A DNA stretch of 64,000 nt from Letharia columbiana (lineage: Eukaryota; Ascomycota; Lecanoromycetes; Lecanorales; Parmeliaceae), in NCBI RefSeq assembly GCF_014066305.1, contig NW_023501045.1, positions 369,501 through 433,500 on the forward strand, given 5' to 3'. Position 1 is the stretch's first letter, and every line of letters starts with the position of its first letter. Position numbers and translations under genes: made by a program. Positions 20,388-32,789 of this stretch are shown here, piece after piece. Under the pieces are notes generated by a model that saw nothing but the letters and a program-made list of their open reading frames with translations, was not told where the DNA came from and searched no databases.

Positions 20388-22433
20388 TCAAAGCTTCCAA
20401 TCCTCCTTCAGGTCCTCAAGCATTTCTTGACACCCGTCAAGCCACCTGCTCTTAAGGACCTGTGCAATCGTCCAGCGTCGCTCGCTCTCCATCTCGAGGC
20501 ACCCGCTCATAAGCTCCAAGACTTCCTCCTCATATCCGATAACTCCAACAGCGGTCTCCAGCGCCGTCATGTCCCATTCGCCCGCGAGGATCATCATCTG
20601 CACTCGCGGCTGGAACATGTGCTGGAAAGGTAGATCACCCACCAGGAGTGCGTAAATCACGACCCCGTAAGCCCACATGTCAACCACTGAGCTTAGGAAG
20701 CCGGCAGGGCTCATGATGAGTTCCGGCGAAGCATATTGGAGGCTTCCTGCGATCGATGTACTGGTCTCGGACGGACCGATGTTCTTAGGAGGTGCACGGT
20801 CCATTGCTCTCTCGTAGGGTTCTGGCGATTTCCTTCTGGTGTCGCTCGTGACAAATTCGGCAAGGCCAAAGTCGCAGAGCAGGATGTTCCCTCCGTCTCT
20901 GGCGACATCAGGGTCAGAAATGTCGACCAGGCAGTTCTCAAGCTTGATATCACGATGAACCACTCGCACGTCTTCGTGTAGATACCGTATAGCAGAGGCG
21001 AGTTGGTACGCGTACCGCCGCGCCAGATCTCGGCTTATCCCATGCCGGTTTGCCCGGACCAAGTCGAACAGCGTCCCACCAGTATTGAGCTTCGTGAAGC
21101 AGAACGTTGCAAAGTCGGTCACGTATACTTCGATAAGCGGGAGAATATTGCGATGACCTAAGCATCGCCATAGGGAGATTTCATGCTCGAATTCTGCTTG
21201 TAGTAATTCATTCTCCAGCTCTTCCTTGCCGGCGACTTGCTTGCGGACGACTTTGACGGCTCGACATATTCTCTCCTCACCCTCCAATGTGTATGCTTCT
21301 TTGACTGTACTGAAGCCTCCAAAGCCGACTTGCTTCCCAATGACGTATTCGCCCACTTCTTGCCCTTCACTGTCTGGTTCCGGAGAGGCCTCTTCGCGAG
21401 CAAATCTGGAGAGGAAAGCTGTTGCTGGTGACATCGAAGAGGATGTGGATCGACGTGAGCTTCGAGAACCCTGCCGCTGTGCCGCTCGCATGCTCACTCT
21501 CCTCTCTATTGAATAGCTCTTAGACCTTGATGCAGAGGGCTGCTGCCGTAATTTCGGCCATGCGCTCGAGTCTTCGTAAGAGACGGGGAAGGGGAAAGGG
21601 CCGTGAGAGGAGAGCGGAGAGATGAGGATATCCATATTGTCGGTGGGTGTGTGTACCTCAGAGGCCACTGGCGAAAGCGTGGACTCGGAAGTCAAGGAGG
21701 CGCCTCGCTCAGGAATATTAGCTTGCTCTTGTTCCTGTGCGAGGCTTTCGGCGGTAGATTGTAGTAACGGCCACCGTGACCTGTTTTCTGGAGATCTAGG
21801 TGTAGTTTGGGCTTGGTTCCGCCGTGATCTCGAACCCAGAAGCTCACCAGTCCCCGGATCGTAATTTCTGCAGTCGGCTTCGCTGTGGGATCGATAGAGA
21901 GGCGACCTCACAGGATACCTTTCAAGCTCTAGCAGAATTGGGCGACTCCTCGCTCTCGTGTCAATAGCCAATTTCGGCAAAGGCTGTTCCAAAGGCTGTT
22001 CATGACCTGACTCCAATGTGACCTTGGGATTGAAGCTAATAGACGGCCTTCGGTCCCTCATAAACTCCTCGAAAGGAGAGGGTTCCTGGTATCGTGAGCC
22101 AGGCTCAGGCTCCCAGCTCTTATCTGTAGTCCGCTCTGAACCGTCTCCAACCGAGGCTTGGGGGACGTCGATAGGCCGTGTAATTGCATGACCCACGTCT
22201 TGGATGCGAGCAAGCCATTGCAAATCCGTATCTGAAGCTCTGCTTGAAGGATGAGATAACCTGCCTTTATCAAGGGGGCCGGTCTTCTCCGCGTCAGCCT
22301 GGTTTGCCCATGTCTCTGTTCCATGTGTTTCGTTATCGCGGCTGCGCGTGGTGTTGTCATCCGGAGATGTGGGGGATAAGTTGCCAGAGTTAGTCCTCAG
22401 CCGTTCAAATCCAGCGTGCAAGTCATGGGCCAT
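20388..22433 (-). CDS. serine/threonine protein kinase, CAMK-like, C-terminal kinase domain
   Basis: A single exon of 681 residues. The first about 355 residues are Ser/Pro/Arg-rich and look disordered. The kinase domain occupies about 363-665. Its glycine loop is GKQVGFGGFSTV, the ATP-binding Lys is in RAVKVV (about 394), the catalytic loop is HRDIKLEN (493-500) and the metal loop is DFGLAEF (521-527). The activation segment ends YASPELI, with SPE in place of APE. All residues needed for catalysis are present. The closest general pattern is the fungal CAMK/CAMKL group; I cannot assign an orthologue. The long N-terminus with RRxS-like sites suggests regulation by phosphorylation, which is inference. 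Confidence 0.92.
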   Translation of the reverse strand: MAHDLHAGFERLRTNSGNLSPTSPDDNTTRSRDNETHGTETWANQADAEKTGPLDKGRLSHPSSRASDTDLQWLARIQDVGHAITRPIDVPQASVGDGSERTTDKSWEPEPGSRYQEPSPFEEFMRDRRPSISFNPKVTLESGHEQPLEQPLPKLAIDTRARSRPILLELERYPVRSPLYRSHSEADCRNYDPGTGELLGSRSRRNQAQTTPRSPENRSRWPLLQSTAESLAQEQEQANIPERGASLTSESTLSPVASEVHTPTDNMDILISPLSSHGPFPFPVSYEDSSAWPKLRQQPSASRSKSYSIERRVSMRAAQRQGSRSSRRSTSSSMSPATAFLSRFAREEASPEPDSEGQEVGEYVIGKQVGFGGFSTVKEAYTLEGEERICRAVKVVRKQVAGKEELENELLQAEFEHEISLWRCLGHRNILPLIEVYVTDFATFCFTKLNTGGTLFDLVRANRHGISRDLARRYAYQLASAIRYLHEDVRVVHRDIKLENCLVDISDPDVARDGGNILLCDFGLAEFVTSDTRRKSPEPYERAMDRAPPKNIGPSETSTSIAGSLQYASPELIMSPAGFLSSVVDMWAYGVVIYALLVGDLPFQHMFQPRVQMMILAGEWDMTALETAVGVIGYEEEVLELMSGCLEMESERRWTIAQVLKSRWLDGCQEMLEDLKEDWKL

Positions 22434-23354
22434 TGCCCGGGCCCTTAATCAACTATCTCGTTCACCCCGCGCAGTATGCGCGAGGCTAATGTAGATGCAG
22501 CTGCAGTACTCTCGCGCGCCTGTCGCAACCGTTACTGTCTGGGGGGAAATCTGGAGACGAGATATCTGGAGCTGGCAGGGCTGCGCAAGAACCCTAGCAA
22601 GTATCTCTGTAGAGAGATTTCAAAGCTGCATTCTGGACCGATCTAGGATTCTCTGAAGGGTGCGCTTGAGTCTTGCGACTGTTCCAACGAGTCGTGGGCT
22701 GTGTATGGGGGATCCTCCACTGTTGTTTCGGAACTTGGTCCGCTAATGAGATCGATCACGGAGACGTTGGCTCAACTGACGAAGCTGGGAAGAATTGCGA
22801 TGAAAGGCTGGGCAAAGCTGTGGTGGATGTGTGGAGAAGGAAGGGGAGGTGCTTTGTTCTTTAGCTGCTGACTGTAAAGCTGGAACCCGGTAAAGGCCCC
22901 CCCACCTGCAGAGTGACGAAAGTCTTTGCGCCTCGCGGGTAACGTCAGCGCAAGTTTCAGCCGTATTATTTTTAGGTAAGGGGTCAAATTCCAAGGGTAT
23001 ATAAATGAGTTGTTGGGTGATTGTTTTACAATTTATAAAATAGAATGTCATGTCACCCAAGAAAATCCAAAATTGAGGTGCCGCCGGGCGAACTTTTGGG
23101 TGCCGAAATCGGCAGGCCGCAGCTCTTCCGCCATTTCGCCACCCCCAGATGCTTTTATTTAGACTTCTCACTTCGCACCGATGTGTCATAAAGTCAATTG
23201 ATGGGAAATAAATTACATACAAACAATTCATACAACAATTCATACTTTACAATTCAAATTGAGCGGCTAGGGTATTCTCGTGACGGTACCAGTACAAAAA
23301 ATGCTCACCCATCAGATCAAAACGCCTTACAGTGAGTGCCCAGCTCAAAAGTAA
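22434..23354. other. intergenic, AT-rich
   Basis: This is the 5' region of the kinase gene and then AT-rich DNA. Around 23215-23265 an AACAATTCATAC-like unit is imperfectly repeated. I looked for terminal inverted repeats of a small transposon and did not find a convincing pair. Confidence 0.45.
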
Positions 23355-26197
23355 TCAAAACAGCCTCCAGCCCTTCTCTCTCTCCTTAGTCCCCTTCCCC
23401 TTTTTTACCTCCTCCCTCCTACCCTCCCTCCCCTCCAGCATCCTCAAACTCTCCATTTTCCCCAGTACCAGCTCCAACATTTCTTTCCTCTTCACCACAT
23501 CCAAATGCCTCGCGATCCTCCCATCTTCTCTCGCAAACCGCTTCACTTCGTCTCCGGACAGCCCCCTGCCCAGTTTCAGGTCCAATTCGCGTGGGAAGTT
23601 GTAATAGAATTCGGATAAGAGTTCGACGTTGAGAAAGAGTACGGCGGTAGCGGTGAGTTTGTCAGCGACGACGTCAAGGAAAATCTCGGGACAATAGTAT
23701 TTGTTGCTTTTGGTGGTGCATTGTTTGGAGCGGATGGCGACGAGGCGCATGGAGAGGATGGACGCTCGATCGCGAAGGAAAACTGCTTCCCGACCTACAT
23801 AATTGACTCGTTAGTCAATGACTCGGGTAACGAGCAATCAGGAGAGACGGAGGCCTAACCTTTCACAAGCAGAGCAGCACTAAATCCTCCACCACCGCCG
23901 ATACCGTCACCCTCAAGCACTACTTCGCCTTTTCGTACTCGGTCGATGTATCCCATCACGTCTTTCATCTTTTTCTTGCCGCCAATAGAGGTCTCAACAG
24001 ATTTCTCGGCTGCTTCGCATGCTTTGAGCTCTTTCTTGAGTACGTCAGAGACGTTCTGGCGTCCTTTCGCCCACTCGGAGTCGTCGACTTCAATTTCATA
24101 CTTGTACGGCTTGATACAATTTTCGACCTGGTCACTGGTGCTGTAGAATCTCTCATCTAGAATTCCTGAAACTGCATCTGTGATGGCTTGACGGGCGAAT
24201 GGATGAGTGGAGAACGTGGATGCATTAATGAGTTGCTCGACTTCGGATTGAAGGGCGTTGGCAACGTTGGTGGTGGCCAGCCTGCCGATGCCGAGCTTGG
24301 TGAGGGAGGAGGATGAGGCGTCGAGCTTTCGGCGCCAGTACAAATTTTCTGGATCTGCCCTTGGCAAATTGTCGAGAGGATCTGGCTCGATCAACGCAGG
24401 AGTCAGGTCAGTGATAGGCTTATTCCAGTATCGCTGGGCGAGCACATCCAGCACCCGCTGGTTCAACTCTTCTTTGAGTAATTCTCGAACTTGCGGTCGG
24501 CCGAAGGACTCGGCGAATTCTTTAAATGAATGCTTGAACGCGTCCAGACTCTCTGCGAGATACGACTCCGCGCTCAGCGGCCGGTCGTTATACTGGACCT
24601 TGAACTCGTAGGTCGCTTCCTCAAGCTCTTGATGTATGGCGTCACTTGTGCCTTGCAGGCTAGCAGCCATCGTTTGCTCAAGAACATGCATGAGCTTTTT
24701 CCTTAGAGTCGTAGTGCCCACCGCCAGCTCAGACTCTGGGCCGAATTCGAGAGGGTGCGCGGAGAAGTAGGCATTCTCGTTCTTGGTTATTGCGGTGGTG
24801 ATATTGCCACTTCCTCTCGAGAACAGCCCTGACGTTGGTGGTACTCGACTGACGACACCCACGTAGCCAAGTCGTAAAGGGTACTTGCGGTCGCCCAAGA
24901 TACTGGCTCCTCTCGCAGCCTCTACCAGATCCATTTTTGTAACCACACCAATCGTCCTCTCGCCTCGAGGGTCTACCCTTCTACTGGCACGGAGAGCAGT
25001 TGAATTAGCAAGATCGACGTCTGCGGCTGATATAGCGAGGATGACGTTAGGAGGCTGGATGTACTTGTCGCAAAGATCAGCAATCTTCTGTTTGAGCTCG
25101 GGTGGCTGGTCCAGTCCAGAAACCTGAATGTAACCTGGCAGATCGATGAGAGAAAGATCCGGAACGTTGGGCGAGTATATCGAAAGCTGAATCGGATCGT
25201 CAGACACACAGTCAGCAGCCGGCACAGCAAGGTTCAGTTCTGTCAACGTCCTCTGAATACTCGAGAAATCCGTAATCTTCCCCAACCCTAGTGCCGGAAA
25301 CTCTCCGTACTCAGCTTGTGCATCTGGCGTGTTGACCAAGGTAAGCTCAATGGGTCTCCTGGTAATCATGTTCGACCCCTTGGGCAAGAATTCATGGCCC
25401 ACAACTGCCTCAAGAACGGAACTTTTGCCAGACGATTGAGAACCGATGACCACAATCGACGGCAGGATAAGCGCGCTCTGCTGTCCAACGGCCTGCAATA
25501 TGTTTCGAATTTCAATCATCTTCTTCGTCAACATCATCATCTGGTCGTCCCTGGCAGATTGCTCTCCCGTCCTCTCATCTTCTTCTGGACTTTGTGTATA
25601 GCCGAACGCAGCACCTGTCCCTGCAACAGCCGCGGCTGCAGCTCTGCTCTCATTCGGTGGTGGTCCTCCGCCATTAGGTCCACCTCCAGATGAAGATGAA
25701 CCCTCTCTACCCTCGTATATCTGCCTCATCCACTCAGGTAACTGAATCTGATCCTTCGTCCTCTCCCATCCATTCCTAGTCTGTTCCGCCACGTCTTTTG
25801 CTCCCCCAAAGAGACCCTCCGCCGTTCCCGTTGCCCACTCTTTACTCTTACCCAAAACGTCCATTGCGTAGTTCCCAGCTTGCGTAGCTTGATACTGCAA
25901 ATAAGCCAGCCCCCCAATCATAGCAGCCCCAAACATCGCCGGTATCCTCACGAGCTTTAATGCCAGTTGCGGCAGCACACGAGTGAAGCTTGCATTGCGC
26001 ACCGCGGGCAGATTGTGCACTGCATACGCTCCCCATGGCCATCCTCTCCTTCTTCCGTACTTAGTTGGATGAGGAACCCGGGTAGGGTGCAAGTGTAGCC
26101 CCCCAGCATTGGAGCCAGGTGTGTGCATGTAGCGGCGGGCAAGGTTGAAGCGAAGGGCGGGGCGCACGAGGCGCGCTGCAAGGCGAGGGGCACTCAT
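23355..26197 (-). CDS. MGM1: mitochondrial dynamin-like GTPase Mgm1 (OPA1)
   Basis: Exon 1 (26197-23860) and exon 2 (23794-23355) are joined by a GTTAGG...ATGTAG intron and give 925 residues. The N-terminus is a basic, acid-free presequence (MSAPRLAARLVRPALRFNLARR). It is followed by a membrane segment (about 83-103) and an Ala-rich second hydrophobic segment (about 186-200), the place where rhomboid protease cleaves Mgm1. The GTPase domain has the P-loop GSQSSGKSS (252-260), DLPGY in switch II and TKMD. The stalk and GED-like end lie in the last third. It remodels the mitochondrial inner membrane, for fusion and crista shape. The length and order fit the family well. Confidence 0.96.
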
Positions 26198-27013
26198 TAT
26201 TTTGTGAGGCTATGGTACACAATGGGTCCGCTGGTGTATTCGTAGGTTAGTCATGGCGTCTGATCGATAGCAACTGATAGCATGTTGAAAAGTTGACGAG
26301 AGACGCTGAGAGAGAGATCCCACTCAGCCCTATAAGTCTTGGCACCGTTAGATCTGCGGTCTGAGGTCTGAAATTACGAGTGAAAGCACAATACTCCTGA
26401 CGCGGTTGCGATAGGCGAAGGTACAGGGTAAGACTCAAAGGGCAGCCACGGAGGTCATCCGGACAGCTACTCAAGTCCTTTCCAACCTCGATTTGCACTT
26501 AGGGCTACTCTGCAATGTCAAGACCAAGACTATACTTTAGGAAGGAAGCATCGAAGACCATTGGTCGACCAGAATAGGAACCCAAGCATCGATACTATGG
26601 CTAGGATCAATATAGCATTTCCTCTCGATTCTTGCGATAGTACATGAATCCATTCTTTGAGGTCAGTCTGCCAAATTTAAGGTACATGAGGGTATAGAGG
26701 TGAACGAATCTGAGCCCGACATTACACGAAGGAGATTCGTCACTCATTCTAGCCGCGGTATGATGAATTTTTTCCCTTGCAGAAACGAAGCTTTTCTTTT
26801 AGAACACATTCGCGCCTCAGATCAACTGATGTGAAAACACTATGAACTATTAAAGCGGTAATGAAAGTACGTGCAAGCCATGAAGTAGAATCGAGCACTC
26901 CTGTAGCCGCAAGAAGACTTGTGGTCGTAGAGGGCATTCTGGAATCGACCTCGAAGAAAAGAACCATGTCAAAGGACCACCGGGTTAGACTGTTGTGTCA
27001 GAATACGAAGACA
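26198..27013. other. intergenic, no gene recognised
   Basis: This holds the promoter side of MGM1 and the 3' flank of the RNA-binding protein gene. No conserved frame is visible. Confidence 0.5.
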
Positions 27014-28929
27014 TCAGCCCTGGTAGCCGCCATAGTTGCCGGCTTGACCGTTGGGAGGATATCCACCAGCGCTTGGAGGGCCACCGTAGCCACCTTGCAT
27101 TTGGTCGCTACGGCCGTATCCACCAGCACTGCCCGGAACACCCCCGCCGTTGTTAGGCATCTGGCCGTATCCTTGAGGAGCCATGCCAGGTCCCCCTTGA
27201 GCAGTGTAGTTCCAGTTGCCACGACCTGCAGGGCTCGGAGCTCCCATAGGAGACTGCTGGTTAGGATAGCCAGACATGGGACCAGCAGAGTGCGGTCCAC
27301 CTTGAGGCGTCATGGCTTGAGGACCGCCGTACTGCGGAAAGCCATAGGCAGGTGAAGCTTGAGAGTAGCTTGGTGTCTGGGGTTGCTGAGGGGAGTAGCC
27401 ATCGAATTGGCCGGTTGGAGGACGGTCTTTGCCCCACTAAGCCAGACATTAGTAAGCATAATATTTGCATAGATGGAGATATTTTTTACTTACACTGCAC
27501 TTCAAAGGACGGCCGTTGACATTGTACCCACTCAACTGACAGATTGCCATGGCGGCATTTTCGTGTGTGTCCATTTTCACAAACGCGAAACCGCGATCTG
27601 ACTGGAAACGCGTCTCCGCGACAAAGCCAAAATTCTGGAAAAGGGGAATAAGATCATTCTGAGTTGTGTAAGGGGTAAGGTTGCCGACGTAGCATGTCGT
27701 CTGCCACTGAGGAGTTTGCGCGACAACCATCTCGTAGCTCTGCATCCCATGAGTGGGAAAGTGGTGATGGCCATAAGGAGTGGTAGGGGTCATGCCCATT
27801 GACGACATGGCTTGTTGCTGAGAAATTGAGGGCTGACCCTTTTGATTTGCCCAGTTGCAACGAATAGCGCGAGAACCAAGCCACTCGCCATCCATGGAGC
27901 TCAACGCTTTCTCAGCGTCACCGCGGTCTCTGAATGCCACAAAACCGTACCCGCGAGAGCGGCCAGTCTTCATGTCCCACATGACACGCGCTTCAGAAAC
28001 AGAACCAAAGGCCGAGAAAGCTTGAGTAAGGACCTCATCATTGACCTCATTGCTCAGATCACCAACAAAGATATGGAAATGGTTGGATGTATCTTCCTTG
28101 TTGGAGTTGTTGGATTGATAAGCCCAGTTGACTCGAATCTCCTGTACGAAGGATCAGTAAATGTTCCCATGCTGCACTCAGACCTTGGGTCGAGCTTACC
28201 GCTTGATGGACGCGACGACCATTGAGGGTCTGCATGGCCCGTTCTGCTGAAGCTGGGTCGTCGTATTCGATGAAACCGTAGTTGAAGCCCTTGCTCTAGA
28301 TGTGATTAGCAAGTGGCTAATGAAAATGCTAATTGTGGGTGGTGGTGGGAGTTTTGGGTGAGTGTGGGAAGGGTGTGGAAGACGAGATGTCAGGAAGGGA
28401 TAAAATAAAAACTCCGTAGCGCGCTTTTTTTACTCGTGGGGTCTAGGGTTCTCAATGTTCACAATACGGCCGTGTAAGGAATCTCAAGGCTCACCGCGGG
28501 TAGGGAAGTATCTCTACTTACGGCTCCCATATTTTTATCCGGAATGATCTTAACGTTTTGCACATGCCCTGTAGTCTCGAAAATTTGGCGGAGAATGTCC
28601 TCCGTGACCCTTGGGTCTAATCCCCCTACATAGAGTGCACGCTTATTTGGTTCCGGAGCAGCACGGCGGACGAAACTACCAGAGCCTGATGAAGGTGACA
28701 ACATTCCAGTTGAATCACCCCCGGGCGATGTCAAGGCTGTTGGTATAGGATTGGTATTCTGCGGAATCACGACTGGAGGTAGCGGTGGAGGAGGCATGTG
28801 CGCAGGATTCCCATGACCATTTGTTGTGCCATTCTCATATTGTGGCTGGCCTGGGGCCCCTGCAAATTGAGGAGGTGGAGGTAGGGACATTGTAGAAGGT
28901 TGCATATTTTCTTGTTTAATCTCCGCCAT
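27014..28929 (-). CDS. PUB1: three-RRM RNA-binding protein (Pub1/TIA-1 type)
   Basis: Four exons (28929-28522, 28295-28200, 28141-27494, 27436-27014) with GTAAGT/GTAAGC donors join in phase to 524 residues. After a proline-rich leader, RRM1 begins at RALYVGGLDPRVTED and is split by an intron after DKNMGA; its RNP1 is KGFNYGFIEY. RRM2 has HIFVGDLSNEVNDE and RSRGYGFVAF. RRM3 has TCYVGNLTPYTTQ and SDRGFAFVKM. The C-terminus is rich in Gln, Gly, Pro and Tyr and looks like a prion-like low-complexity region. These proteins bind U/AU-rich mRNA, affect stability and join stress granules. The PUB1 symbol is by domain order, not by a search. Confidence 0.93.
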
Positions 28930-30206
28930 TGGATATAGGTTTGAACAATCGACGATTTCTGAGGAAGTTTATAGAGACGGAAGTTGAAGCTGAAGCTAGA
29001 GAGGGAAGGCTGCCGCTCGGACAGGTGTTCGAGAGTTGCAAGCTAGAGAGAGGTAGGAGATCCGCCGAGATTCAAAAAGATGATGTCGTCGCTGTGATTT
29101 TTATGGTGAAGAGTCGTAGCCAACACTGACGAAGCTATCTGCAAGAGAAAAGCTGATGGGCAAACAGGGAGAAGAATCGGTGGGCGCTTGTCAAGCAGCA
29201 CCGCTGAGGAAGCAATCGCACGAGAAGGAGAACCAAGGAGATATGGAAAAGGACGAAGGAAAGAGAGAGGAGACCGCTCAAGTTCCCGACGTTGATAGGT
29301 GATATTGGATGGAGGGAGGTTGGAGAGAAGAGGTGGGCCTTTCGCAAAGAGCAAGAGAGCTTCGCAAATTTTAGGTTTACTTGGCGATCTAGTCCTAGCG
29401 AGGGAAGGTGCCACTGTGCGTACCTGAACGATCAATCTCTTTTAAAGACCAGCACAATGACTGCTACACGTGATACTTTGGTTATGTTGTCAAAACGGCT
29501 GTCCAACAGTCGCATTCTCCTCTACTGGCTTCATAACGTGCAATGCTCTTTGATTGCATCCTTTTTGTGGTTCTAAAAAGTGACATTCTAGGGTTGGAAA
29601 TTCACGGGAAGCCTAGTCACAAAGAGGCTTAGATGCTTGGCCTCGTGCTCAGGGTCCAGCTAGAGTAGCTGGTATGATGTTCCCATTTTCTTTCATCAGA
29701 TATTTGTTCACAATCTGACCACTTTCCCCATCTTTTTCCATTGAGAAAGAGGCCCCATCTTCGCGTGGTAATTCCCATTATCCAAGCAATCTAGATTTGA
29801 ACAATTGGAGGATTATCAAAAAGACCGAGAAATGACGGACCTGCAAAGTTCACAGCACCCCTTGAAAGTGCTGTCATCATCACTGGTCCTTGTGGTGAGC
29901 AGAGACACGAAGGATCCTCCCCATCCCTTGTACTAAGCTCTCACAGCTTCATCAAACCGGCAAGATACTCCGGGATCCAAATCAGCGGAATCCTAGGCAG
30001 AGTGGCCTCACTCAAAAGCGCATCAGTGAATATGTGCCCTGGGCCAATCAGCAATTCCATGACGCGCTTGATGAAATCGAAGTTGAAATTGTATGTGAAT
30101 CCCCTACTCACGACCAGCTTTGTGTGCAGATACAGGAGTGGCATTGAGTGTCTTCGGTCATGCCATAGATGCTGATAAATGAGATCAGCTTCAAGCAAAA
30201 GCGGTC
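28930..30206. other. intergenic with one doubtful small frame
   Basis: Most of this is the upstream region of the RNA-binding protein gene. A minus-strand frame at 29941-30198 (85 codons) reads like a protein (KLVVSRGFTYNFNFDF, LLIGPGHIF) but has no family that I recognise. It lies directly against the start of the plus-strand gene at 30207. It could be an exon of an unrecognised gene. Confidence 0.3.
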
Positions 30207-31139
30207 ATGGAGCGAGACCTCTCCCTACTCCGAAAGAAGCGCGTCGAGCGCGAACGTATTGTAAATGGTTTGAAGGCTCAGCCTTCACCTGAGGAGGCCA
30301 CTGGGATCCCTCAGCTCAGTGAGATTGGACCTTCGGAGACTTCTCTTGCCAAAGATAACACTCCGAATCCGGGAGAGGGGAAGCGAGAAGACACCATAAT
30401 GGTAGATTCTGCACTAGAAGCAGGCCTCATTGGACCAAACGATGAGCCGCAAGCCGAAGGGCCACAGAACAAAGACAATGATAAGAACATCACCAGTGAT
30501 CCAGGAATGCCACAAGACGCTGAGAATTCAATGGGACTAGCAATCACCATGCCGCAGGACTCGACAGCCGAGACCGCCGAGCCACCGAAAAGCCCAGAGA
30601 TGAAATTTAGCGGAGCAACTCCAGCAGCAGAAGCGCCGCTAGACTCGAGTGCTGCGGATCTAGACTTCGAATCGATGTTTAACGACACAGACTTGACAGG
30701 CGGTGATGATACCATGAATTTTGGTCTTGATTTCGCCTCGGATGGGAATCTGAATCAAGACGTACTCAATGACAGTGCATTCGAGAAATTTGAGATGAGT
30801 AATGCAGACATGTCAAACCTAGGCGCCACCACAAGCGAGGATATCAACACCCTCCTGCCGGGTCTGGAGAACTATGTCAACGCGGGGACCGATTTCTCCA
30901 ACATCAACATTCCAGTAGCATCAACATTGCCTGAGACCTCGCAAGTAGCACCCGTGGGTACCGTTGGTGCCCCAGCTCAAATGTCCGCTCAGCCTGTTGT
31001 TGTTGACTCGAGCTTCGACGACATCTTTGGATCTGGGGACTATTCTATGGATGGTACTGGAGATGATGGCATGGGCGCTGGCACTTTGGGCGATTTCGAG
31101 GACTTCGATGAAGATTGGTTCAAGACTGATCAGACATGA
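30207..31139 (+). CDS. acidic, largely disordered protein of unknown function
   Basis: An open frame of 310 residues begins with a charged helix (MERDLSLLRKKRVERERIV) and continues as low-complexity acidic sequence. Repeated Asp-Phe clusters appear in the second half (DLDFESMFND, SFDDIFGSGDY, DFEDFDEDWF), and the protein ends TDQT. Such clusters of acidic and aromatic residues are typical of transactivation segments, so a transcriptional role is possible but unproven. The clean codon pattern over more than 900 bases supports a real gene. The true start may lie in an upstream exon. Confidence 0.65.
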   Translation: MERDLSLLRKKRVERERIVNGLKAQPSPEEATGIPQLSEIGPSETSLAKDNTPNPGEGKREDTIMVDSALEAGLIGPNDEPQAEGPQNKDNDKNITSDPGMPQDAENSMGLAITMPQDSTAETAEPPKSPEMKFSGATPAAEAPLDSSAADLDFESMFNDTDLTGGDDTMNFGLDFASDGNLNQDVLNDSAFEKFEMSNADMSNLGATTSEDINTLLPGLENYVNAGTDFSNINIPVASTLPETSQVAPVGTVGAPAQMSAQPVVVDSSFDDIFGSGDYSMDGTGDDGMGAGTLGDFEDFDEDWFKTDQT

Positions 31140-31674
31140 CCTGGATGCTTCACTGCCGTTGATAGCTTCGGTTTCAACTTAACTTGCCTCATCTTCAGCA
31201 AGCAGCCCTTCTTCGATAATTTGGGTTTGACATATGCCGCTGTTTACCTACTCCATTTGAGATAAATTGCCATGATATGGCCAAGGTTTCTCGAGAATAA
31301 AAGGTAACAGCTCGGTTGAGCTCACGACTCAACATGCTGAAAGCTGACAAAATATGGATAGCTCAGCAGAATGGATCGATATCTGGCCTCGAGTACTTCA
31401 AAACTTGTGATAATTCCTATTAGTGCATTTGAGTATAACACTTACGCTGCATAACACAATTACGAGATAATAGTATCGAATAGTCTGCCGCTCTTATAAT
31501 GTATAAACCAAGGATGGGTCTGCGTGATCAACACTTGTCGTAGTTGACACATTTCCGACCTTGCATCAATTCTCATTCTCATATCACACCATTCTGTATA
31601 TCTTCCTCTGACGCAAGATGGAAATTCTAACAACCAACAATCTTAAAACCTCTTCGTTTTGCCACGTCTCAGTT

Positions 31675-32789
31675 ATGGCAGAATCAGCCCAGGAAATGCA
31701 GATATCGATGAAGCCGTAAGTGCCCCTATGTACAGACCTTTACGGACTCCACGTTTCTGACAGTGGGATCCCAGCCTCTTGGACACTGGTGAAGGAGCCG
31801 ACTTGACCTTGGTCTGCCGTGGCAAAACGTGGAAAGTCCACAGTAGCTATCTTTGGCCTCGCTCATCGTGGTTCAAAGCTGTTTGCAAAGGCGGTTTCAA
31901 AGTAAGTCATCGCGACTCGACATACAGGGAATACTGACCCCTAGTGCAGGAGAGCGAAACCCAGCGAATAGAGTTACCCGAAGAGGAGCCCTCCATGGTT
32001 TATCGAATGCTACAGCACCTCTACATGCAGACCTACACCGTAGATCTAGGCCTCGATAGACTTTGGTCTCGCAACGACTCTTGGGCAAAAACACGGCTGC
32101 ACGTGCATGCGCAGATGTACAGCTTGGGAGACAAATACGATCTGCCAGGTCTGAAGAAAGAAGCTGCGCGGCGATTCAACGAGGATGTCAGAATCCCTGG
32201 GGATAGTAAATCCGAGATCCTGACCCTGCTGTCGGTCGTCCCAATCGTCTACACGACGACCCCGGACACAGACCGTGGCCTACGCAATCACGTCGTGCGG
32301 CAAGTCTTCCAGAGGTATGGCATCGCGTCCAAGCATTTCGTCGAAGAGCTTGACACCGCTCTCGAGGTCCGCCAGTTCGCTCGAGACATCATTGTCTTGC
32401 ACAGCAAGAGATCTGCCAAGGGAAAATATGCTGCGCTTGCAAGAGAAATGTATCGAATCTGGCACCGTTACGTACACCCGCTCCTAGCGGCAACGATCGC
32501 CTCTTTTCCTTCCGTGGCCACCTTGCAAGCCCGTTTACTAGCCACCGTCATTGTGCTCGTTACGCTTATCTGCAGTCTCACGGTGGCCATCGTGCTGGTC
32601 TCCATTTTCCAGGGTTATGTTTTGATGCTGCTTGAGCAGAGATACGGTCCACACTCTGTCTGGGCTCGCCCCCTTGCAAGGGTGAACTCCTGTGCAATCG
32701 AACATCTGACTTTTGAGAGACTCGGGTTTGAACAGGCGGTTGAAATTCTCGCAAGATTCATCAAGTGTGCTCAGAGCACGTCAAACTGA
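31675..32789 (+). CDS. BTB/POZ domain protein with C-terminal membrane segment
   Basis: Exons 31675-31715, 31775-31901 and 31950-32789 join through GTAAGT introns to 335 residues. An in-frame ATG at 31618 would add 19. The BTB core reads GADLTLVCRGKTWKVHSSYL, then WFKAVCKGGFKESE, IELPEEEPSMVYRMLQHLY and the late helix MYSLGDKYDLPGLK. A long hydrophobic stretch (ATVIVLVTLICSLTVAIVLV) near the C-terminus suggests a membrane anchor, unusual for a BTB protein. A related gene lies at 42.1-43.0 kb. Function is unknown; BTB domains mediate dimerisation and often serve Cullin-3 ligases. Confidence 0.85.

Noticed and set aside
22930..23280. small AT-rich transposon (MITE)
   Set aside because: I looked for paired terminal inverted repeats and a target duplication and found none that hold up.
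26861..27355. 164-codon plus-strand frame
   Set aside because: It is antisense to the Gly/Gln-rich tail of the three-RRM protein, whose low-complexity codons leave the reverse strand open.
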